Program-made: the position numbers and the translations under genes
Notes under the pieces: generated by a model
Database searches by the model: none
Told to the model about the DNA's origin: nothing
The model's input: the letters and a program-made list of their open reading frames with translations, nothing else
Source of the DNA: Bacteroidota bacterium
GTDB lineage: Bacteria > Bacteroidota > Bacteroidia > Bacteroidales > VadinHA17
Length of the DNA stretch: 8,709 bases
Assembly: GCA_015222065.1 (NCBI GenBank)
Contig: JADFUQ010000460.1
Location: forward strand, 1-8,709
Direction of reading: 5' to 3'
Part shown: positions 1 through 7,126 of the stretch, one piece after another
Layout of the letters: the number at the start of each line of letters is the position of its first letter
How positions within the stretch are numbered: the stretch's first letter is position 1

Positions 1-1445
1 TTTAACACCAGTTTTGCATGCGAATCATGTCTGGTACAGATGAGAATAAGATCTACATTCTGATCATCTAAAATTTCGTCAATGTTAGTTGTTGCGTAAT
101 TGGCACGGTATAATTCGGCAATGGATTTGGCTTTATACCCTTTTCTATCTGCCACTGCATAAATTTTATATTTTCTGTCTAATTTCTTGAGATTTGGGAG
201 ATGTACGTTAGAGGCAAAACTACCGATGCCAATGATTGCAACATTGATAATATCCTTATTGATAACACTTGTTTTAATCTCTGTTTTACGATTATGGTTT
301 TGATATTGATCTATCAACTCTAACTCAGGTTGTCCGTAATCCAGTATAACCATCAAAGGTTTATTTTCGGTCTGTTTTAAAGAGTTAAATGCATCAGTAA
401 CATGATCAATGTCAAAAACATCATCAATTATTGGATTTATGTTTATGCTTCCACTTTCTAAAAGTCTGAGGTACTCACTGAAATTTTTATTTTCTGTCCA
501 TCTGACATAAGCATAAGGATAATCAATTCCTTTTTCCTCATATGTTTTATCATACCTGCCCGGGCCATATGAAGTTGAGATCAACAGATCAATTTCCTTC
601 GGATAAATATCTTTCCTTTCGATTTGCATTCCTGATACTCCAACCAGAACAACCTTCCCCTTCCTGCGGCACATTTGAAAGGCCTGTGATAAAGGTTTAC
701 TTGAAGTGGTTGATGCTGAAAAAATTACAACATCGGCGCCATGTCCGTGAGTCAAATTTTCAATAAACTTAACCGGGTCTTCTGTTTCAGGATTTAACAC
801 ATGCTCAGCTCCTAATTCTTTCGCCAGGGATAATCTTTTATTATCAAGATCAATGGCAATTACTCTTATACCTGATGCTTTTAACATCTGGATAATGAGT
901 AAACCCAAAATACCGGCTCCCAACACCACACCAAATTCTCCCAATCTCAGATCTGCTCTTCTGACCGCGTGCATAGCTATTGCTCCAAGAGTTACCGTAG
1001 ATGCTTCTTTATACCCCAAATTATCAGGAATTTTCACAACAAGACTTACAGGAACATCAACATATTCTGCATGATTTGCATATCCTCCACCAGCCGCAGC
1101 AACGCGATCACCAACATTAAATTTTTCTGCGCCTTTACCAACTCCGATAATTATTCCGCTTAATGAATAACCTGTTGGTTTCCCGGCATCAAGCTCACCT
1201 TTTACATGGTTATATACCTTTGTTATTCCTTCAGAACGTACAAGGTTTATGATTTTTGATATTTTCTCCGGTTGCTTCAGTATCCTTTTAATAATAGGTG
1301 TGCCACTTGAAGTGACTCCGGACATTTCTGTTCCGGCGCTGATACAACTGTTTACAACCTTTATCAGAACAGAGCCTTCTGAAACGACCGGCGCAGGTAC
1401 TTCTTCGCCGATTACAATTCCTTTTTTTACCAATGCCTGTTTCAT
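1..1445 (-). CDS. Two-domain oxidoreductase: MDR-type dehydrogenase fused to Gfo/Idh/MocA domain (partial, C-terminus off window)
   Basis: The reading frame is open from an ATG at 1445 to the left edge, giving 481 codons, so the C-terminal part is missing. Residues 1-140 form a GroES-like dehydrogenase lobe with SCISAGTEMSG (33-43), TGYSLSG (91-97) and GDRVAAAGG (112-120). A Rossmann fold follows with GAGILG at 176-181. A second Rossmann domain begins near residue 400 (VAIIGIGSFA, 402-411) and reaches a THxxH-like TRHDSHAKLVL (471-481), as in Gfo/Idh/MocA sugar dehydrogenases. This fusion, usually about 700 residues, is familiar from exopolysaccharide and O-antigen clusters, so it probably oxidises or rearranges a sugar or sugar nucleotide using NAD(P); the substrate is unknown. 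The GHE zinc-ligand motif of classical alcohol dehydrogenases is replaced by GYS, and no structural-zinc cysteine cluster is visible (only C34, C259 and C470). It starts 13 nt after the upstream glycosyltransferase and is probably co-transcribed with it. Confidence 0.88.
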   Translation of the reverse strand, partial: MKQALVKKGIVIGEEVPAPVVSEGSVLIKVVNSCISAGTEMSGVTSSGTPIIKRILKQPEKISKIINLVRSEGITKVYNHVKGELDAGKPTGYSLSGIIIGVGKGAEKFNVGDRVAAAGGGYANHAEYVDVPVSLVVKIPDNLGYKEASTVTLGAIAMHAVRRADLRLGEFGVVLGAGILGLLIIQMLKASGIRVIAIDLDNKRLSLAKELGAEHVLNPETEDPVKFIENLTHGHGADVVIFSASTTSSKPLSQAFQMCRRKGKVVLVGVSGMQIERKDIYPKEIDLLISTSYGPGRYDKTYEEKGIDYPYAYVRWTENKNFSEYLRLLESGSININPIIDDVFDIDHVTDAFNSLKQTENKPLMVILDYGQPELELIDQYQNHNRKTEIKTSVINKDIINVAIIGIGSFASNVHLPNLKKLDRKYKIYAVADRKGYKAKSIAELYRANYATTNIDEILDDQNVDLILICTRHDSHAKLVL

Positions 1446-1458
1446 ATGAAATGTTTTT

Positions 1459-2607
1459 TTAGCTATATATCTGATTCAGTGATTTTGCTTCGTTTTCCCA
1501 ATTATACTTTTTAATTACCCATTTCTTTCCATTATCTCCCAAAATTATTTGATCTTTTGGTGAAATCGAATCAAAGATAGCAGCTAATTCTTTATCATCA
1601 TTACTTGCATAACATACTCCTGATTGTGTCTCATCAATAACTCGTTTTATTGGAATACAATTTGTGGCTATTACTGGTACTCCTGCAAACATATATTGAA
1701 ATAGTTTATGTGGAATGGTTGTGTCAGTATGATCCGATTTAATATGTGGTATCATTGCAATATCCGCCTGAGAAAGCAATTCTATCATTTCATCAAATGA
1801 TTTCCAACCGAAAAACTTTACGGAATTTGCAAGATTTAAAGTATTGGTTAATTTTTTAAGGTTTTTCTTTTCAACTCCTTCTCCCAGAATCCAGAATTTC
1901 AAGTTTTTGTTTTCAGTTTTGGCTAAAGCTTTAATTACAGTATGCAGGCCTCTGTGGTATTGTATCCCTCCTGCATAAAACAATATTGTTTCAGAGTTTT
2001 CTTTTTTCTTTTCAGGAAGGGTAAAGTGTTTTATATTAAGAGTGTTGGATACTATTTTGATCCTGGTAGCATCAATTCCTTTAGATATGAGTCTTGTTTT
2101 TGCCTCATCGGCAACAACAATAATTTGGTCTGATTCAGATAAAATCTTTTTTTCATGCTTAACCCATAACTTATTTGGAGATAGGATTCTTCCTGGTAAT
2201 GTTTTTGTATGGCGCGCTATTCGCAGGTAAGCAGGCCAATTTTCATGAAGATCAGCAGTTATAGAAACGGAGAATTGCTTTTTCATCTTAATACCAACAC
2301 CAACAAGCGGCAAATCGTGTATATGGATGGTATCAAATTTTTCCTTTGCCAGTATTTTTGAAAGAAAGTTTTTCCAGAAATGAAAATAGAATGGAAAGAT
2401 CAATGCTGCAACGCTTGACTTATATAAAAATGTTGAGATTTTTTTTCTATGTATTATTAATTTGTCTTTTTTCTCAAATTGAGGTCTGTTTTGCCTGGTA
2501 TAACAGGCAAGATGTATCTCATGCCCATTATCTGATAATGCTTCAATCTCATTTTCAACCCTGATGTCAGGAGGAAACTCACGATCAAGCACCATTAATA
2601 TTTTCAT
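1459..2607 (-). CDS. Glycosyltransferase family 4 (GT-B fold)
   Basis: This 382-residue protein has a normal GT4 length and architecture. The N-terminal acceptor domain starts with a typical opening, DREFPPDIRVENEIEAL (8-24), and includes HIHDLPLVGVG (95-105) and ADLHENWP (118-125). The C-terminal nucleotide-sugar domain carries FYAGGIQYHRGL (210-221), VKFFGWKSFDEM (263-274), ADIAMIPH (281-288) and the donor-binding segment PHKLFQYMFAGVPVIAT (299-315). In that segment Q304 takes the place of the second glutamate of the usual EX7E motif and a threonine sits at the first, a variation also found in active GT4 enzymes. A hydrophobic patch at about 64-84 may support peripheral membrane contact; no true membrane span or signal peptide is seen. 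It probably transfers a sugar from a nucleotide donor onto a lipid-linked polysaccharide intermediate in the cytoplasm, with donor and acceptor unknown. ATG start, 17 nt after wecB. Confidence 0.9.
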   Translation of the reverse strand: MKILMVLDREFPPDIRVENEIEALSDNGHEIHLACYTRQNRPQFEKKDKLIIHRKKISTFLYKSSVAALIFPFYFHFWKNFLSKILAKEKFDTIHIHDLPLVGVGIKMKKQFSVSITADLHENWPAYLRIARHTKTLPGRILSPNKLWVKHEKKILSESDQIIVVADEAKTRLISKGIDATRIKIVSNTLNIKHFTLPEKKKENSETILFYAGGIQYHRGLHTVIKALAKTENKNLKFWILGEGVEKKNLKKLTNTLNLANSVKFFGWKSFDEMIELLSQADIAMIPHIKSDHTDTTIPHKLFQYMFAGVPVIATNCIPIKRVIDETQSGVCYASNDDKELAAIFDSISPKDQIILGDNGKKWVIKKYNWENEAKSLNQIYS

Positions 2608-2624
2608 AATAAAAAAGTTTCAAC

Positions 2625-3713
2625 CTATTTCTCCAGAATAATATTAACTATCCTGTTTGCTGTTTTTCCATCCCACAATTCCGGTATGCTTCCTTTCTTT
2701 TTTGCTCCGTTTAGTATCATGAAAGTAGTATCTTTAACAAGATCAAGATCTGTACCTGCAAGATGATTTGTGCCAATATCAACGGTAACAGGTCGCTCTG
2801 TATTGTTTCTGACAGTAATACATTGAATACCCATAAACGTGGTCTCTTCCTGAATTCCTCCACTATCTGTTATTACCAATTCGGCATCTTTGGCAAGTGC
2901 CAGAAAATCAACATATCCTAATGGATCGGTTAATAAAACATTTTTGGCGAATTGTTTTAACAAACCAAATTTTTCAAGGTTCCCTTTTGTGCGGGGGTGA
3001 ACAGGAAATACTACTTTTTTCTCTACGGATATATTATTCAATAGATTGACAATATCCTTGAGGCTTTTTAGGTTGTCAACATTATTTGGTCTGTGAAATG
3101 TTACAAGAATGTAATTTTTTAATGAAAGTTCTAAATCTTTTGTAATTAAGGAGGCATTAATTCCGGGTAAATAGTGCACCAGACTGTCAATCATTATATT
3201 TCCCACAAAAAAGACCTTGTGACTGTTTATCCCCTCCCGGGTCAGGTTTTCAAGTCCGCTCTTTTCACTCACAAACAGATAATCAGCCAGCACGTCAGTC
3301 ATCATTCTGTTGATCTCTTCAGGCATGGAACGGTCAAAACTTCTCAAGCCTGACTCAACATGAGCAATTTTTATTCCCATTTTTGCTGCTGTTAAAGCAC
3401 CGGCCAAAGTTGAATTCACATCACCGGGGACTATTATTAAATTGGGTTTTTCCTGTAAAAGAACTTTTTCAAACTCGATCATAATCCTGGCAGTCTGTTC
3501 AGTATGTGTGCCTCCTCCTATTCCCAGGTAAAAATCTGGCTTTGGAAGATCAAGCTCATCGAAAAATATTCTTGACATATTCTCATCAAAATGCTGTCCT
3601 GTATGGCATATCTTATGGGTTACTTCTTTTGAAAAAACTTTGAAAACTTTATGAAGAGGTGCTATTTTAATGAAATTTGGACGTGCTCCGACTAACGATA
3701 TTATTTTTTTCAT
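2625..3713 (-). CDS. wecB: UDP-N-acetylglucosamine 2-epimerase (non-hydrolysing)
   Basis: This 362-residue, full-length cytoplasmic enzyme interconverts UDP-GlcNAc and UDP-ManNAc, a precursor for ManNAc-containing polysaccharides or, after oxidation, ManNAcA. Family motifs appear in order: GARPNFIKIAPL (9-20), HTGQHFDENMS (37-47), PGDVNSTLAGA (96-106), HVESGLRSFDR (118-128), PEEINR (131-136), TFHRPNNVD (205-213), HPRT (239-242), SGGIQEE (284-290) and RNNTERP (302-308). By comparison with E. coli WecB, D98, E120, a glutamate of the PEE motif and H207 correspond to the residues implicated in catalysis. The GDVNS version of the nucleotide-binding motif, where E. coli has GDTTT, is common in this branch. 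The ATG lies 3 nt after the stop of the upstream glycosyltransferase, so the two are probably translationally coupled. No UDP-ManNAc dehydrogenase (wecC) is in the window, so the fate of the product cannot be read here. Confidence 0.96.
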   Translation of the reverse strand: MKKIISLVGARPNFIKIAPLHKVFKVFSKEVTHKICHTGQHFDENMSRIFFDELDLPKPDFYLGIGGGTHTEQTARIMIEFEKVLLQEKPNLIIVPGDVNSTLAGALTAAKMGIKIAHVESGLRSFDRSMPEEINRMMTDVLADYLFVSEKSGLENLTREGINSHKVFFVGNIMIDSLVHYLPGINASLITKDLELSLKNYILVTFHRPNNVDNLKSLKDIVNLLNNISVEKKVVFPVHPRTKGNLEKFGLLKQFAKNVLLTDPLGYVDFLALAKDAELVITDSGGIQEETTFMGIQCITVRNNTERPVTVDIGTNHLAGTDLDLVKDTTFMILNGAKKKGSIPELWDGKTANRIVNIILEK

Positions 3714-3716
3714 TTT

Positions 3717-5021
3717 TTATTTAACTAATCCATTAAGTAATTCAACAAGCTCACCAGTTAGATTCTTTCTTGAGTATTTTGAGATATTACCTTTATTGGT
3801 TTGCAATTTGCCATTTTTGTAATCATGATACAAAGCAAGTATATTATTTTTCAGTCTGTTATTGTCTCCGAATCCTGAAAGCATACCCGCTTTCGTGTTG
3901 TTAATAATTTCTGCAGCATCCCCGTCGGTAGGACCTATACCAAGAACAGGCCTTCTGGCTGCAAGATATTCAAAAAGTTTTCCTGTTATTATGCCTTTTG
4001 CATTTTGAGTGTTGTTTATTGGCAGAAAAAGGACATGTGATTTTTTTTGCTCCCTGATTGCATCTTTATGAGAGAGATAATTAGTTTTTACTACGAATTT
4101 TTCCAGTCCCAGTTTGGCAATATTTTCATTTACAGACAAATCAATTTTTCCAATCAGTTTAATTTCGAGATCCTCAGCAAAATCATGATATTCATTAACC
4201 AGTTCAGATAGAACTAACCATAAATCTTTTGGGTTTCTTGAATATGTTATTGTTCCAACATGCATGATGCTGAATTTCTTATCTAAACATACATCATTAT
4301 CAATATAATCATCCTGATCATATCCGTTTGTAATTACCGAAATATTTTTAGCACCCATATTTTGGTATTCTTTTTTCAGAGTGTTTCCTACCACAATAAG
4401 TGAATCGGCTTCTTTTATAACTAACTGTTCCTGTTTCTTATGCTTTTTATCAGCCCACTGGGTCAATTTCAGATCTTTATAAAAATCAATATTTGTCCAC
4501 GGATCCCTGAAATCTGCCAGCCATGGGATATTTAATTTCTTTTTTAGTCTTTGGGCAATAAGGTGCATAGAATGCGGAGGCCCTGTGGAAATAATTATAT
4601 CAACAGGATTTTTTTTCAAATAGGTTGTAAGGTATTTCACAGATGGCCGGATCCAGAATTTCCTGGCATCCGGGATAAAAAGATTCCCTCTGATCCAGAC
4701 TGAAATTTTTTCTTTTCGTTTTGGTTTCTTTTTTTCAGTAAGGAATCCGGTTTGTATTTTATCTTCTCCTTTTTGTCCGAGAAATTTCTTGTAAAATGAA
4801 TAGGGTTCCCATATCTTCTTTTTCAGCACAGTAATTCCTTCAGGGATATCATTCAGCAGCGAACTGTCTTTAACAGGAATTTCCGGGTTTTCAGGAGTAT
4901 AGATAACAGGTTCCCAATTAAAATCCCGCAGGTATTTTGTGAATTTTAACCATCGCTGAACCCCTGAACCTCCGCTCGGTGGCCAGTAATATGTTATGAT
5001 TAAAACTTTTTTTATATCCAC
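3717..5021 (-). CDS. Glycosyltransferase, GT4-like (GT-B fold)
   Basis: This 434-residue protein is the first gene of the leftward polysaccharide set. It opens with KKVLIITYYWPPSGGSGVQR (4-23), the glycine-rich acceptor-side loop of a GT4-like family frequent in Bacteroidota. It also has STGPPHSMH (145-153), ADFRDPW (169-175), a GT-B linker region with MHVGTITYSRNP (253-264), and the donor-binding segment GKLFEYLAARRPVLGIGP (347-364). E351 is the second acidic residue of an EX7E-like motif; G343 occupies the first position. No signal peptide or membrane span is seen, and a lysine-rich stretch at about 86-105 could favour the membrane surface. It probably adds a sugar to a growing lipid-linked glycan, with unknown donor. 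The start is a GTG at 5019-5021; an in-frame stop lies about 30 nt upstream with no ATG between, and the family-typical N-terminus begins right after it. No Shine-Dalgarno sequence is visible. Confidence 0.9.
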   Translation of the reverse strand: MDIKKVLIITYYWPPSGGSGVQRWLKFTKYLRDFNWEPVIYTPENPEIPVKDSSLLNDIPEGITVLKKKIWEPYSFYKKFLGQKGEDKIQTGFLTEKKKPKRKEKISVWIRGNLFIPDARKFWIRPSVKYLTTYLKKNPVDIIISTGPPHSMHLIAQRLKKKLNIPWLADFRDPWTNIDFYKDLKLTQWADKKHKKQEQLVIKEADSLIVVGNTLKKEYQNMGAKNISVITNGYDQDDYIDNDVCLDKKFSIMHVGTITYSRNPKDLWLVLSELVNEYHDFAEDLEIKLIGKIDLSVNENIAKLGLEKFVVKTNYLSHKDAIREQKKSHVLFLPINNTQNAKGIITGKLFEYLAARRPVLGIGPTDGDAAEIINNTKAGMLSGFGDNNRLKNNILALYHDYKNGKLQTNKGNISKYSRKNLTGELVELLNGLVK

Positions 5022-5030
5022 AAGGAATAA

Positions 5031-5060
5031 ATTGTTAATTGTTATTCGTTATTGGTTGTT
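5031..5060. repeat. AT-rich degenerate short tandem repeat
   Basis: About 30 nt directly upstream of the glycosyltransferase GTG consist of loosely repeated 6-8 nt units of the type ATTGTTA / CGTTATT (AATAACN on the coding strand). It lies inside the putative 5' leader of the polysaccharide operon. Copies are imperfect and it may be simple low-complexity sequence. Confidence 0.35.
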
Positions 5061-5087
5061 TTTTCCAAAACATTTTTCAAATCTCAA

Positions 5088-5107
5088 AGACAAGGCATGC
5101 CTTGTCT
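5088..5107 (-). terminator. Perfect 20-bp palindrome after glyQS; possible terminator or binding site
   Basis: AGACAAGG and CCTTGTCT flank a central CATG, so the whole 20 bp is self-complementary. As RNA it could form an 8-bp stem with a 4-nt loop. On the minus strand it begins about 32 nt after the glyQS stop and is followed by TTTGAGATTTG, which is only a weak U-rich tail. On the plus strand no T tract follows. A weak or attenuating terminator between glyQS and the polysaccharide genes fits best. An operator for a dimeric DNA-binding protein is the alternative, since perfect symmetry through the centre is more typical of protein sites. The rest of the 117-nt gap shows no convincing promoter; the nearest is TGTCTTTG, one mismatch from TAnnTTTG, overlapping the palindrome's edge. 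Confidence 0.45.
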
Positions 5108-5138
5108 CTTCAAACATCTTCACACTGCAACACGATCT

Positions 5139-6698
5139 TCATGAATTGCCAATTTCTTTTAGAAGATTCTGCAGTTCTGCTTTTTTACCGATTATTTCTC
5201 TTAGGCTGTTTGTTGATACCCGGTCCTGTTTCATGCTGTCCCTGTAACGGATTGTTACCGTATCATCTTCCATTGTTTGATGATCAACTGTTATACAAAA
5301 CGGGGTCCCAATCGCATCCTGTCTCCTGTATCTGCGTCCGATAGAATCTTTTTCGTCATATTGGCAATTGAAATCGAATTTCATATTATCAATAATCTTA
5401 CGCGCTTTTTCATCAAGACCGTCTTTTCGTACTAATGGTAATATAGCTGCTTTGACAGGGGCAATGGGTGCAGGTATCCTGAGAACAATCCTTTCTTCGA
5501 GATTCCCGTTGGCATCAGGAACTTTTTCTTCGGTATAAGCATGTGTCAATACCGCCAGGAACATCCTGTCGAGTCCGATAGATGTTTCAACAACATACGG
5601 GATATAACTTTCCTTTAATACAGGATCGAAATACTGAAGTTTCTTGCCTGAAAACTTCTGGTGTTGTGATAGATCAAAATCTGTCCGGGAATGAATTCCT
5701 TCAACCTCTTTAAATCCAATCGGAAATTTAAACTCAATATCAAATGCAGCATTGGCGTAATGTGCAAGATTGTCATGTTCATGAAAACGATAATGATCAG
5801 AATTAATTCCCAATGCCAGGTGCCATTTCATCCTTGCTTCTTTCCAGTATTCAAACCATTTAATTTCATCTCCCGGTTTGACGAAAAACTGCATCTCCAT
5901 CTGTTCAAATTCCCTCATCCTGAAAAGAAACTGGCGTGCCACAATTTCATTCCTGAAAGCTTTTCCAACCTGTGCAATGCCAAAAGGGATACGCATACGC
6001 CCGGATTTCTGGACGTTCAGATAATTTACAAAAATTCCCTGTGCGGTTTCAGGACGCAAATATATTGAACTGGCATCTTCACTCACCGAACCCAGCTTTG
6101 TCTCGAACATCAGGTTAAACTTACGAACTTCAGTCCAGTTCCTTGATCCGGAAACAGGATCAGCAATATCACAATCAATAATTATTTGTCTGATTTCAGC
6201 CAGGTCTTCATCTTCCATAGCCTTTACAAATCTGGAATTGATCTCTTCCCATTTCTTCTGATTTACCTGTATTCTGGGATTAGTGTTCCTGAATTTTTCT
6301 TCATCGAAATCATCTCCAAATCGTTTCGCTGCTTTGCTTATTTCTTTTTCTATTTTCCCTTCAATTTTCTGAAGATAATCTTCGATCAACGAATCTGCCC
6401 TGTATCTTTTTTTTGAGTCCTTGTTGTCAATCAAGGGATCATTAAATTGTGTGACATGTCCTGACGCTTTCCATGTTTCAGGATGCATAAAAATTGCTGA
6501 ATCAAGTCCTACAATATTTTCATGAAGTAATACCATGGAATCCCACCAGTATTTTTTGATATTGTTTTTTAATTCAACTCCATATTGACCGTAATCATAT
6601 ACAGCACTTAAACCGTCATAAATTTCACTGGACGGGAAAATATATCCGTATTCTTTCGCGTGGGATACGAGCTTTTTGAAGCTCCCTTCATTGACCAT
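5139..6698 (-). CDS. glyQS: Glycine--tRNA ligase (single-chain, class II)
   Basis: This 519-residue enzyme (also called glyS) charges tRNA-Gly with glycine in the cytoplasm using ATP. It is the homodimeric alpha2 type, not the split GlyQ/GlyS type. Visible signatures are the N-terminal SHAKEYGYIFPSSEIYDGLS near residues 12-31, KASGHV, RPETAQG (215-221), class II motif 2 around FRNEI and REFEQMEMQFF (248-271), motif 3 ETSIGLDRMFLAVL (371-384), and a C-terminal anticodon-binding domain from about 408 (IPAPIAPVKAAILPL) to the end. The charged insertion at about 104-185 is usual for bacterial single-chain enzymes. The ATG at 6696-6698 is chosen: the frame extends to a TTG at 6749, but the extra 17 residues do not resemble the family, would overlap the likely promoter, and homologues begin near this methionine. 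The gene diverges from nadB and is followed after 117 nt by the polysaccharide genes. Confidence 0.97.
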   Translation of the reverse strand: MVNEGSFKKLVSHAKEYGYIFPSSEIYDGLSAVYDYGQYGVELKNNIKKYWWDSMVLLHENIVGLDSAIFMHPETWKASGHVTQFNDPLIDNKDSKKRYRADSLIEDYLQKIEGKIEKEISKAAKRFGDDFDEEKFRNTNPRIQVNQKKWEEINSRFVKAMEDEDLAEIRQIIIDCDIADPVSGSRNWTEVRKFNLMFETKLGSVSEDASSIYLRPETAQGIFVNYLNVQKSGRMRIPFGIAQVGKAFRNEIVARQFLFRMREFEQMEMQFFVKPGDEIKWFEYWKEARMKWHLALGINSDHYRFHEHDNLAHYANAAFDIEFKFPIGFKEVEGIHSRTDFDLSQHQKFSGKKLQYFDPVLKESYIPYVVETSIGLDRMFLAVLTHAYTEEKVPDANGNLEERIVLRIPAPIAPVKAAILPLVRKDGLDEKARKIIDNMKFDFNCQYDEKDSIGRRYRRQDAIGTPFCITVDHQTMEDDTVTIRYRDSMKQDRVSTNSLREIIGKKAELQNLLKEIGNS

Positions 6699-6735
6699 AG
6701 TTGTCTGATTTGTGTTTATTGAAAAAATGATGCGA

Positions 6736-6743
6736 CAAAAGTA
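6736..6743 (-). promoter_or_regulatory. Candidate glyQS promoter -7 box (TACTTTTG)
   Basis: On the minus strand TACTTTTG matches the Bacteroidota -7 consensus TAnnTTTG and is followed by TCGCATCA. It lies about 38 nt upstream of the glyQS ATG, which would give a leader of roughly 30 nt. No convincing -33 TTTG is seen at the expected spacing. Confidence 0.5.
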
Positions 6744-6770
6744 ATTCAAAATCTCCGGTTTTCATAAATT

Positions 6771-6802
6771 CAGTTGGCAAATTGCAAAAGGCAGTTGGCA
6801 AA
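6771..6802. repeat. Direct repeat pair, CAGTTGGCAAA, 21-nt period
   Basis: CAGTTGGCAAA occurs at 6771-6781 and again at 6792-6802, with TTGCAAAAGG between. The 21-nt period places both copies just upstream of the glyQS promoter box, where they could be a regulator site or the remnant of an intergenic tandem repeat. Only two copies are present. Confidence 0.5.
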
Positions 6803-6863
6803 AAAGCAAATAACAATCAAACAATTATAACACAATGGTAACGTGATTTTATTGGTTGAAAAA

Positions 6864-6986
6864 GGATTTTGCGAGGAGCGAAGCGACGAAGCAATCTCCC
6901 AAAAGTAAACAGAATGCCAAATAGATAGACTGTAATGAACTTTACGAAAAGCCGGGACAGATTGCTTCACTTCGTTCGCAAAATCC
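6864..6986. repeat. Imperfect inverted repeat with GC-rich arms (REP/MITE-like element)
   Basis: The left arm at 6864-6900 (from GGATTTTGCGAGGAGCG to GAAGCAATCTCCC) is matched in reverse by the right arm at 6954-6986 (GGGACAGATTGCTTC to CGCAAAATCC), around a 53-nt AT-rich centre. Shared blocks are GGGA, GATTGCTTC, CTTCG and CGCAAAATCC, separated by small gaps. The left arm also contains the nested pattern GCGAAGCGACGAAGC. From memory, the GCGAGGAGCGAAGCGACGAAGCAATCTC core resembles a dispersed intergenic palindromic repeat seen in many bacterial genomes, including Bacteroidota. That identity is recognition, not a search result. No transposase is encoded here, so any movement would need help in trans. 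Confidence 0.72.
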
Positions 6987-7118
6987 GTATACTTATTATG
7001 CTTTATAAGTAAACATAAATTGTAACCGAAATATGAAACATGAATTCTGAAAGCTAATAAATACGAAGAATGCAAGAAACAGAGAAGTAAGAAGAGGTGA
7101 ATAAAGGTGCTAAATAGT

Positions 7119-7126
7119 TATCTTTG
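7119..7126 (+). promoter_or_regulatory. Candidate nadB promoter -7 box (TATCTTTG)
   Basis: TATCTTTG matches the Bacteroidota -7 consensus TAnnTTTG. It ends 27 nt before the nadB GTG, so transcription would start near 7131-7134 with a leader of about 20 nt. No good -33 TTTG is visible at the usual distance. Confidence 0.5.

Noticed and set aside
853..1449. Several plus-strand open frames of 64-73 codons
   Set aside because: They are shadows of the partial two-domain oxidoreductase on the minus strand, which explains the whole interval.
5691..6068. Plus-strand open frame of 125 codons
   Set aside because: It lies entirely antisense inside glyQS, whose conserved motifs prove the other strand is coding.
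6699..6749. N-terminal extension of glycyl-tRNA synthetase from a TTG start
   Set aside because: The extra 17 residues do not look like the family N-terminus and would cover the likely -7 box. The ATG at 6698 fits homologue length.
6699..6780. Possible T-box or other leader control of glyQS
   Set aside because: The predicted leader is only about 30 nt, no T-box core sequence is seen, and such control is not expected in Bacteroidota.
6771..6986. CRISPR array
   Set aside because: Only two direct copies of 11 nt and one inverted pair are present, without regular repeat-spacer structure or cas genes.
6770..7075. Open frame of 101 codons on the minus strand between glyQS and nadB
   Set aside because: It runs through the direct repeat and both arms of the inverted repeat, its translation resembles no family, and it would overlap the glyQS promoter region.
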